DNA from: Biomphalaria glabrata
Lineage: Eukaryota > Mollusca > Gastropoda > Planorbidae
NCBI RefSeq assembly: GCF_947242115.1
Contig: NC_074716.1
Location: forward strand, 19,722,090 to 19,786,089
DNA: 64,000 nucleotides
Direction: 5' to 3'
The notes under the pieces were generated by a model. It had not been told where the DNA came from, ran no database searches, and was given only the letters and a program-made list of their open reading frames with translations. Below, piece by piece: positions 49,601 to 61,600 of the stretch. The first letter of the stretch is position 1, and each line of letters opens with the position of its first letter. A program made the position numbers and the translations under genes.

Positions 49601-52600
49601 CAGGTTGTAAAATAGGGAAATGCAGCAAATATTAAGAAATAAAACAACTATAGAATTTATATAAGAACAAATGTTTAGTTTTCTTACTAGAGAGAGAATT
49701 ATCTTAGTTTTTGCAACAATCTGCAAGAAATATTGTGATAATATGAGTATAAGACTTAACACTTTTTTTTTATCCCAATACAAATCATGTTTATAGTAAG
49801 AGATTTGTCTATATACACAACACAACAGCAAACTTACTAACCCATTTCCTGTAACAAATAATTATTTAAAAAAAATACAAAGCTTGTATTAAGAATAGTT
49901 GCACCAATTAGTTTGGATCAGTCATGTCATTAAATTTGTAACAGTAATAGTTATGTATTGTTTCTATTGTTTTATCATAATGTTTGTGTTTACTAAGACT
50001 CAGACAACGACCTATAAAGGGGACTAATTCAGCTTAAACTACTACTTTAGTCAAGTACTATTTCTTTTCCTTGTTTGAGATACCAAACAATTAATTACCA
50101 ATAGCTAATTAACTAATAGGTTAATTTTTTTTGTATTGATTCTTGTGTTGTCAGGTAAAAGAAATAATTTTGCAAATTTTCTGCTTGATCCAAGATTGGG
50201 TGTCGGAGAAATAATGTGTACAAACTTTTTACCTGACAGAGTTGATATAAACTTTGTAAAAACAAAGCTTATATTAAGTATAGTTATTTTAATTAGTTTG
50301 GATCAGTAATGCAATTAAGTTTGTAATAGATCTAGACCAACAACAATAAATCTGTGTGATTTGAAATATTATTACCAATTGTTTTTGTTTAGCACACTTT
50401 CATGCTTCTAGCTTTCTCAATGCACTATGATCCTCTCACTTTGCTGGACCAGTTGGGAAAGGGAAGGGGTAGAAAGTAAGGGGTATCTGTGTGAAGGTTA
50501 TAGTGATAGTTTTTTAAATGTATTTTATCAAAATAAAAATTTAAAAAGTTGTGTGACTTGAATTTGAACTCAAGGGCTCAAGCCTCCTCAAGCCAAAACA
50601 GTAACCACTGTGCCACCAATTCGCTGATGAAATTAGGTTTTATAGCTATCTGTTGTTAGTTTTAAACTTTTAAGCCACAGCCTAATTCTCTACACAAAGT
50701 ATAAAGGGGACTAATTCAACTTATACCACCACATCTGTCAAGTACAATTTTGTTCCCTTGTTTGATACCAAAAAAAATTAATTACCAATAATTAATTAAC
50801 TAATTGGTTAATTTATTTTATTGATTCTTGTTTTTTCATGAAGTAATTATTCAAATAATTGTGTAAAATTTCAACTTGATCCGAGATTGGGTGTAGGCGA
50901 AATGACGTGGACAAATATTGTACCAGTCAGATTGAGTGAACTGATATAAGCTTTGTAAAAATGGCACACAGTAGATCCTTTCTTAACACCAGGAAGACTT
51001 GGACTTTGCTGATAATATCTGCCTCTTCTCCCATACACAATAAAATTCTCAGACCAAATTGATCAGACTCTCAGAAGAAGCAAAAAAGACATACTACTGA
51101 TCAACAAATGAAAACTGAAGTTATGGAATCAACCACAAACAAGATAGTGATGGGAGATATCCTTGATATGTAACCATTTCACTTATCTGGGAAGTAGGAC
51201 TATCAATGACAGTGAAACTGATAAACTGATAAAAATATATAAAATTGCATCAATAAACCTAGGTTTGCCTTTGCCACTACTCTGTCTGTCTGGTGCTCCA
51301 AGCACTGTTTTTACAAAACAAGCTCTGTCCTTCTGTATGGTTCTTGAACTTGGAGAGTCACAAAAATAAAAAACAACAACTCTAGACTTTAGCCAACAGT
51401 TTCCTATATCAGATACTGGGAATGTCCCAAAAAGATATTTACTGTCAACATTTGGGAAAGAACTTTTCAGTAACCCATATAGCCCAAGATATCAAAAAGT
51501 AAAAATGAAGCTGAACAGGATATATCTTATGAAAACTAACAACCAATGTTGCAAGCAGGCACTTGATTGGAACTCACAGGGCAAGCCTAAACAAGCCTGG
51601 AGGAGGAGGATTGTCAGTGAAGATGAGGATTCTGTAATGTCATGGGAGTATGTGAAGAATGTTGCTCAGAACTCAGTTTGGTGCAGATGTGGAGATGGGT
51701 CCCTGTGCTCCCACTGGGGTATGCAGGGTTAATTAAATCAAGTAAGTCAATAACACTGGTGTTTCATAATTTTTGACTGTGCATTTTTTATATTTGGAAA
51801 TCTATGATGCTATTTTTGAAATTCATCCATGTTTTTTTTAGAATTTGTTGAAGTTATTTATATAAATGTAAAATTAGATCAGATTTCAAACATAAATCCT
51901 CATCACGAACAACGGGTTCAGATAATTCAGAAGATGATGATGATGATGTTGAGGATGTGGAAGAAGAGCTCCATGCTTGGGAACACATGAGATATGTAGA
52001 GGAAGAAATGGCTATGCTGTAAGATTTTTGAAGATGAAAAGAAAATTATTTTTACAGTTCCATGGTTGTTTTTTTTAAATTATCATTAAAACGTTCAGTT
52101 TTCTTTTTCATTTTCTGGTTTGCCATTCATTGATTATTTGTTTAAGAATAAAATGTTAACTTTGTTTTTGTCTTAGTATTTCCAACATTTTTTTCTCAAT
52201 TAACTGGTGTTGGCAGAGTTATGTTTAATTAATTCATTAGCATTTGCAGTACTATTTTATGTGAACCGATTAATAATTTGATGTAACTAAAACGTGGCAT
52301 TGTATTGGGTCTTAGACAAAAATCAAGAAGTTGAGGTATCATTATGTGTGAGTTTACAAAAGAGTACAAAATAATGAGAGAGACTTTGTACTCTTTTTTT
52401 AAGATTTTGTAACACAAAATAGTTAAATATTATTTCCTGTGAGCTTCATAAGATTGAACATCTTGTCCGTGAACTACACACTTGTTTCTGTTTTGCCTCT
52501 TTTTGTGTGTCAGTAGGGTAAATGTAGATTTCATTTTTAGAATATTATATTGTAATTGAAAAAAAAGGCTTTTGAATAAAATATAGCATTTTTTTTTAAA

Positions 52601-55600
52601 ATTCTGTTTGAAACATTCCAACTATTGTGTGTACAATTGATTATTTTCTAGTCAAATGTATATTTTAAAAAGGAATGTTTGAATCCACTAATAAATTGAT
52701 TGTACATGTCTGGTACTTTTGAAACTCTAAAATGTGTTATGATCAGAAGTCATTGTAATATGTTATGTAAATGTGTATCAGGTCATCGTAAATATACTAT
52801 TTTACCATTTCTGCTTTGTTGAACTCTTGAATCTATTTCCTAGAGCCACTGCTGAAGGAGAAGGAGAAGAAGAAGATCTTCACAGCATGGTGCCAGTAGT
52901 TGCACCTATACAGCCAATTAAAGAGGTAGAAGAAACAGAAGTAGATCTTGAAACTGGAGAAGAGGAAATCAAAATTGTAAGTTCAGTCAAAAAGTTTTGC
53001 AAATGTTAGATGTATGTAACATCTGTAACTATATTAATATTATTTGACTTTTCAAAATACCTTAGAGAGTTATTGATAAAAACGGACATTGGCTCCATTG
53101 ACAGATATTAATGCTTTGGCAATCAGAACTCCAGACAATAACAAGAAATGGTTCTATATTCACACCAATCAAAGATAATTGGTGTGGTAGATCTAACATT
53201 TATTGATAAACTAAAAAAAAAACAAGTGAATAAATCTTGTGTATATTTATTTAGTTTACTAACATGTAGAACATCCACATTATATAGTTTTGTTGGCCAG
53301 TCCTGGAACAGCAATAGTTCATCTCATAGCAATGATAGGCAGGGATTAGCTATGGTGGGAACATTGTAACCCTCTCTACACAGTTGTGTACAAAGGAGTG
53401 GCAGGTAGCTCTTGCAGTTTGGGATCAGTGATGTTGCAAGCTCTGCTAGGGTAGAGCTTTCTTTGCTGCAAACTACCTAAGCATCACCAGCTCATTTTTC
53501 CTTAAAGTTGACCCCTGATGACTTTTTATGCTTTTTTTATGTGTAGTCCTAAGGCAGCAGAAGTTTTGGAATCAGTTTTCTTTCTCCTAGGTGGGCATCC
53601 AGCCAAGGTTAGTGAGTTCTCCTACTGGTTTGGGCTCTCTTTTGATCTTTCTTCTATCAGTGATAACAGTTCTCGAATTTTATGTTTACAATCTTGCTTT
53701 GTTTCTTTCTGCATTAAATTTGTGTTAACATACTTTAAAATAAAATGCAGCTTAATTTAATTAATTTCTTTCTAGTAAAAAATGCATTCCTACAGATTTT
53801 GATTCACCCCTATAGATCTAAAAGTTATCAGGGGCCTTTAAAAAAAAAATCAAAAGTGACGACTGTTTGTTACTCTGAATTGATCTATTGTCTGTTTAGG
53901 ATGAAGAGGATATGACACTCACAGAAGATGAAGAGGCTATCAAAGCATATTTGGAAGCCAATGAACCTTTAAGTACTGAACTATTAGACAGTATCCTCAA
54001 GTACTGGTGGACTTCAGAACCATTCAAGTAAATAGGAAACATTTTTTTAATTTTCACTTTTCTGATTGGTGCTAAATATGTATAAGGAGAAAATTTGCCA
54101 CTATAAATCTTAGAGTCAATCATATTCATTCCTTTTTGTCTTTCATTAGATAGCATCTGTTTGAGTTGAAAACTGAAACTCAAACAATAAATCTGTTTGA
54201 AAACTGAAACTCAAACAATAATTTTGTTCAAAAACTGAAACTCAAATAATAAATCTGTTTTGTATTAAAATGTTTTTTGATTACTAGTGTGACTTTTCTA
54301 ATTAGTTTATTGAATTAATTGAAGGTTCTATTATTAATGGACAACTCTTATTGGGTTCAATATAGATCTACTGGGTTTATCCTGGAGGGTTTCCCATCTT
54401 CAACAGATGAAGTTAAATACATGCAAGAATCAGGTTTTGTTCCTGATGCTGTCATCTTTCTACAGGTAGGTACAAACCTTTTTGTAAACATTTTTATATT
54501 GTATACACTATGGTAAAATCTCTTCTATTCTGTCTAAATATTCAAGAAAAAATACCTGCCTTAGCCCTTTAGCTCCTACGGCAGTTCAAAAGGTTTTTAC
54601 ATTATATGCTCAAAAGGGTCTGGAACGTTGAGAGTTATTATTTTCCAAACTTTCCTTTAAGAAAAGCTCTTCATGTCTCGTTTACAGTGAGAATGAGAGC
54701 ATGGTGACTCTTTTTTTAGTGAAAACCTGATATGTTATTATTAATTTTTAAGCATTTTTATTAAGAACAGGCCCGTAGACCCCCACTAAGGAAAATAAGT
54801 ATATTTTAAGCTTTTTTAGATTTCAAAGGTATTAAAAGTGTATATATTTTTTTAAACTAGATATAATGATCTATTTTTTTAAATTATTTGTTTATTAGAA
54901 CAAGTTCTTAAATTAATATATTTTTTTATTATTTTTTACGATTTTTTCATTCAAAATTACCCCTCTTTGCTTAGGACTAAAAAGAGGATTTATCAGACTG
55001 GAAATAGGAGCTATTGGGTTAATATTTTCTTCAAAATTCTAATGGCAAGAAAATATCATTTTCATAATCAAATGAAATGATGTTACACAATAAACTCTAA
55101 GATTAGCACATATGGCTTGCTATTTGCAAATGAAAACATTTTTGTAAATAAAATATTTTTAATTAATATAGACTTAGCATTTGGCAGATCATCATCAGTT
55201 GTTGTTTTTTTAATGTGTTTGTTGTGTAGATCATTGTGCATTCAGCTCTTGTGTGTTCAGCATGCTAGCTCAAAGAAATGAACTACTTATAAGTTTTTTT
55301 TTCTTTTCATTTGCTAAATAAAGAAGTAGTGGTGTCAGGGACAATGCAGACTTGTCTATTTAGCTCAATTAATGTGTGATTAAGACAAGTATTTATTGCA
55401 CAAGTTTAGTCAAACAAGTTCTGGACTTTCAAAACTATACATTTAATAACAGTATAGTCACTACTAGGGAATTTTGTTTACTTATGAAAATATATAGCTA
55501 CACAATTTTTTCATAGTTTATGATTTAGTAAATTTGAAAGTCAGAAATCGGGTGTAACTTTTTCAGGTCTCAGAAAATGATGTCATTGGTCGTCTTCTGC

Positions 55601-58600
55601 CTCCAAGATTAGATAAATGGAAGGCAAAAAGAGAAAAAAGATTGCTTAAGAAATCTCGTAAAAAGGAGAGAGCTCGTAAGAAAAAGGTAACTTAACTTTC
55701 TTGACTAAATCCTGTATTTCTTTATAAAATTACCTAAACATTTAGCAGGCAAACATTTGGACAACTTTTTGTTTACATACAGGAGGAAGCCATTAACAAA
55801 AGAAGGGAAGAACTGCTGGCAGAAAAAGAAGAAAAAAAAAAGATGAAAAGAGTAAGCTAACTTTTTAAAAATATCCTACTTATTTTTTTTTTAGAATAGA
55901 AATGAAATCAAAAGATTTTTTTTCTTTAGAGATTTGATTTTTTTTTAATGTATATATTTTAAAAGGCTCATTCTAAAGGCTTTTTTTCTGTAGAATTTTT
56001 CTGTGTTTTTGTTAATAGTTTACTGGTTCAGACTTTTCTAAAGATGAAGAAGAAGAAGAAGAAGAAGATGGTGGTGAGGAGGAAGAGGAAGAAGAAGAGG
56101 AGGAAGATGATATTGAAAATATTCTTGCAGAAGAATTTGAAGTAAGTACTCACAGCATTTATACAGAATCATAACTTCATTTACATAATAGTATTTAGTT
56201 TTCCAAATAAAATGCACTACTTATTCAGAATCAGCCAAACATCATTTGTGTATCTTTGTGCTTTCCTTTGTAGAAGATTTTTTTTATCCCATGTATAACT
56301 TATTGATCTTCAGCACCATCAAAATGGCAGCTCTGTGCTATCTTTTTGTTATTCATTTTTCTATAAATTTTCTTATTGTTCAATTTGGCTGTTACTATGT
56401 TTAGTTTCTAAAGTTTCCAATCAAATCTCAAAGAAAACTTTTAATTTACCTGTTTGCAACCTTTGTTTTATCATTAGATGTTCAGTTTATTTGTTAGACA
56501 TTTATTCATAACAATGCTTACTTCTGTGGGATTAGATGTAAATAATCCATGGTAACTATGTTAAGAGTCTGGCAATTTTGGTCTTAATGGAATGTCAGTT
56601 AAAATACAAGAGCTTTAAAATACATAACTCATGTTACATTTTGATATTGCTGGCTTTAAAACAATTTTTTTAGGTTTTGATTCATTAACTCATCAATTAT
56701 ATTGATGTACTTATGTTTTAATTTGTGCTTGATCTTGATGTCCAGGAGGAAGAAGAGGAGGAAGAAGAAGAGGAGGAATTAGAAGAAGATGCAATTGAGA
56801 GAATGAAGAATGAATTAAATGAAATTTTTGATGATGATACAAATCGTCTAACTGCTGTTGAGGTAACTTTTATTTTTTAGATAGTTATAAATTAGGTAGA
56901 TTCTTAAGTAATCAAATTAAACAAATGGAAAATCCTTTCTTTGTTTTAGAAATAATAGAAATATTTGATATTTGTCTAGGAAGCACTTGCAGAAATTATG
57001 ATTCCTCATGTGAATGTGACAGCAGGACGTAAACCTCACATCATACGTTATATACTCAACAAGAAGCTGAAGCCATATGTAGAGTTTAGAAAGAGCCTCT
57101 ATGAACGTGTATACCTCATCAGTGAAAGTTTAGCCCAAAAAATGCTTCAAATGGGATATAAATATATAAGTAGATTTGGAAAATGGGATCCAGTTAAGGT
57201 AATCCATAGCAACTCAATTTGGATACTTTTGTTTTTGCAGATTGCTTGCTTCTTTGAAAAATTTTTTTTTTAAAGTGACATGAAAATGAGAGGTTTTATC
57301 ATTTAAAAAAAAAAATATTCGTAATAGAAACTTAAAAGATGCAATGATGAAACATAAACTGATAGTTTCTAATTCAGTTGATCAGTGCTGGTAACTTTAT
57401 GAACTTGGTATCATTTCTAGTTAAAAGAAGGCGACTGCATCCAACCAACTCTAGGCCCTGAGATACCCAAGTATCCCTGCATTCATAGAGCCCATATCTA
57501 TTTCTTTTCAACACAACATAACAGACAGCTTTTTATGCAAGACCCATTAACCTATTTAAACCAACCATCTGCAAAACCAGTTGTTCCAATAAGAATTGCT
57601 GTCATCGGACCACCTAAATCTGGAAAAACTACATGTAAGTTTTTTTTATACCATATAAGGTTTTATGTTGCTTTCTGATGTAGGAGGAAAAAGAAAAGCG
57701 CATCATGAGATAACCTTTCATTTTTAATTTATTCATACTGAACCCATGGGATGAAAAATAACTTAAGTGTGTATCATTGAGAAATTTTAAAATATTTTGT
57801 TTCAAACTTAATAATTTTAAACATATTAAAATAAACAAGCAACATTTTTTTCATAGTTTAAATGTTTTTCCTCAAAATAGTGTCAGCAACTTTGGTTAAC
57901 TTTTGTCAAATTATTTTGTCATGTTTTTTTTTAGTTTACCGGTACCCTAAATGTGACATATTAAGCTGACATACATATCATGTGTGGCTTATAACAACAG
58001 AAGTCACAAGTTGTTGTTTGAAATTACATTCTGAGAACTCAATAACAAAGCTAAAAGTAGCTCATAAAATTCCAGGGGCACTAATTATTAGAGTTGTGTA
58101 GATTTAGAAGCATCCTGAAAATTCTAAATCATAGTCATCTGGATTTTAACCTGAGAACCTTTGGTTAGAAAACCATGGTGTTAACCACTTGGCCACTTCA
58201 CCCCATGAAAGTTACTTGAACTGACTATATAAATTTCAATTGAGAATGTGTACACTACGAGATTATTGTTTTCAAAATTCAATTTTGAAGTTATATAGTG
58301 ACTATTTGAAAAACTTATAGTAGATATTATTCTGTACAGTATAAACAAAAATGTTTCATTAAGAATAAAAATTTATTTTTCTTTTAAATTCTTTAAAATT
58401 ATTATTTAATGAAATTCTGCAAATAGTTTTCATTTGAAATTAGTATATTAATCTATAGTTACACATTTTTAAAGTTGCCAAAAGATTTGTTGACGATTAT
58501 GGAGTCAAAAGACTTTCCATTGGAGAAGCTATGAGAAAGATTTTGGAAACTCAGAAACACACTGAGTTAGCAACAAGCATGCAAGCCTATCTGACCAATG

Positions 58601-61600
58601 GTCGTGTTGTCCCAGAAACTTTACAGATCAGAGCCTTAGATGTTGCTTTATTAGACATGACTTGTCAGACTCGAGGGTAAATTCTCATTTTATGTTTTTA
58701 ATAATTGGGAATAATAAGTTTTATAATTCACTTTTAAAAATGGAAAGATAACCCATAAATAATTATGCGATAATGCTTGTAGCAGAAAAGTGTGATGTAA
58801 TTTGTTAACTTTTTATAAGTAAACTCAATTATCTTTTAAATGGTGAAAACTAGAGACAAAGCTAAATAAGCAAATAGATTAAAAGTTAAGTGGTTTTTAT
58901 TAATATTCTTCTGTTTTTTTTTTCCCTCTGTTTTTAATGACAGGGCTTTTTAAGCAATACAAAATTTGCCATAAAAAAATGCTAATTTGTTTTCACTGAG
59001 CTTTATAGATCAAAGCTTATGAAATAACTTTATTGTGTATTTTTCTAATTTCATTTCAATTTAAAAACATCAAATCAATTTTATTTAGCTGCAATATTTG
59101 AAGTCATGGTAAATTCGTTCTATTGTTAACTATTTAAAAAAAAACTAAAGAATTGTAAAATGAAAAGTGGACTGGCAAAATGTACCATCAATAATTCAAA
59201 GAGATGGGTTGGGGGAGGGAACATAGTAATGAACTAGTTTCAGTCTCTGTAGTGGTAGAAAAAGTATAGAATACCAAAAGTGCCTATAAGTTGATTTCCT
59301 CTTGTGTTCTTCTGAATATTTGTACCACAGGGATTAAAGTAAGACGCAACAAAACATTTTTTTTTAGTGAAATGATTTAAATTCAATATAAACCTCAAAA
59401 TCACCACTGACCCATAAATATAAAATATTTAGAAAACACTTTTCAAAATATCCTTTGCGGATTTCACGATAAACAAAACAATGTTAAAGATGCTAAATTG
59501 AACTTTAATGTTGCCAATTAAATAAAATTTAGAAAAGCTTAGAAAATTTGATTCTGCAGAGTGAGCTTAAAAGTGCACAAAACTTAGTACATACATAAAT
59601 GATCAAAATAGTCTCTGTACACCAGATACATCAAAATAGTCTCTGTACACCAGATACACCAAAATAGTCTCTGTACACCAGATACACCAAAATAGTCTCT
59701 GTACACCAGATACACCAAAATAGTCTCTGTACACCAGATACATCAAAATAGTCTCTGTACACCAGATACACCAAAATAGTCTCTGTACACCAGATACACC
59801 AAAATAGTCTCTGTACACCAGATACACCAAAATAGTCTCTGTACACCAGATACACCAAAATAGTCTCTGTACACCAGATACACCAAAATAGTCTCTGTAC
59901 ACCAGATACACCAAAATAGTCTCTGTACACCAGATACACCAAAATAGTCTCTGTACACCAGATACACCAAAATAGTCTCTGTACACCAGATACACCAAAA
60001 TAGTCTCTGTACACCAGATACACCAAAATAGTCTCTGTACACCAGATACACCAAAATAGTCTCTGTACACCAGATACACCAAAATAGTCTCTGTACACCA
60101 GATACACCAAAATAGTCTCTGTACACCAGATACACCAAAATAGTCTCTGTACACCAGATACACCAAAATAGTCTCTGTACACCAGATACATCAAAATAGT
60201 CTCTGTACACCAGATACATCAAAATAGTCTCTGTACACCAGATACATCAAAATAGTCTCTGTACACCAGATACATCAAAATAGTCTCTGTACACCAGATA
60301 CATCAAAATAGTCTCTGTACACCAGATACATCAAAATAGTCTCTGTACACCAGATACACCAAAATAGTCTCTGTACACCAGATACACCAAAATAGTCTCT
60401 GTACACCAGATACACCAAAATAGTCTCTGTACACCAGATACACCAAAATAGTCTCTGTACACCAGATACACCAAAATAGTCTCTGTACACCAGATACACC
60501 AAAATAGTCTCTGTACACCAGATACATCAAAATAGTCTCTGTACACCAGATACATCAAAATAGTCTCTGTACACCAGATACATCAAAATAGTCTCTGTAC
60601 ACCAGATACATCAAAATAGTCTCTGTACACCAGATACACCAAAATAGTCTCTGTACACCAGATACACCAAAATAGTCTCTGTACACCAGATACACCAAAA
60701 TAGTCTCTGTACACCAGATACACCAAAATAGTCTCTGTACACCAGATACATCAAAATAGTCTCTGTACACCAGATACATCAAAATAGTCTCTGTACACCA
60801 GATACACCAAAATAGTCTCTGTACACCAGATACACCAAAATAGTCTCTGTACACCAGATACATCAAAATAGTCTCTGTACACCAGATACACCAAAATAGT
60901 CTCTGTACACCAGATACACCAAAATAGTCTCTGTACACCAGATACACCAAAATAGTCTCTGTACACCAGATACATCAAAATAGTCTCTGTACACCAGATA
61001 CACCAAAATAGTCTCTGTACACCAGATACACCAAAATAGTCTCTGTACACCAGATACACCAAAATAGTCTCTGTACACCAGATACATCAAAATAGTCTCT
61101 GTACACCAGATACACCAAAATAGTCTCTGTACACCAGATACACCAAAATAGTCTCTGTACACCAGATACATCAAAATAGTCTCTGTACACCAGATACACC
61201 AAAATAGTCTCGTACACCAGATACATCAAAATAGTCTCTGTACACCAGATACACCAAAATAGTCTCTGTACACCAGATACACCAAAATAGTCTCTGTACA
61301 CCAGATACACCAAAATAGTCTCTGTACACCAGATACACCAAAATAGTCTCTGTACACCAGATACACCAAAATAGTCTCTGTACACCAGATACATCAAAAT
61401 AGTCTCTGTACACCAGATACATCAAAATAGTCTCTGTACACCAGATACATCAAAATAGTCTCTGTACACCAGATACATCAAAATAGTCTCTGTACACCAG
61501 ATACACCAAAATAGTCTCTGTACACCAGATACACCAAAATAGTCTCTGTACACCAGATACACCAAAATAGTCTCTGTACACCAGATACACCAAAATAGTC

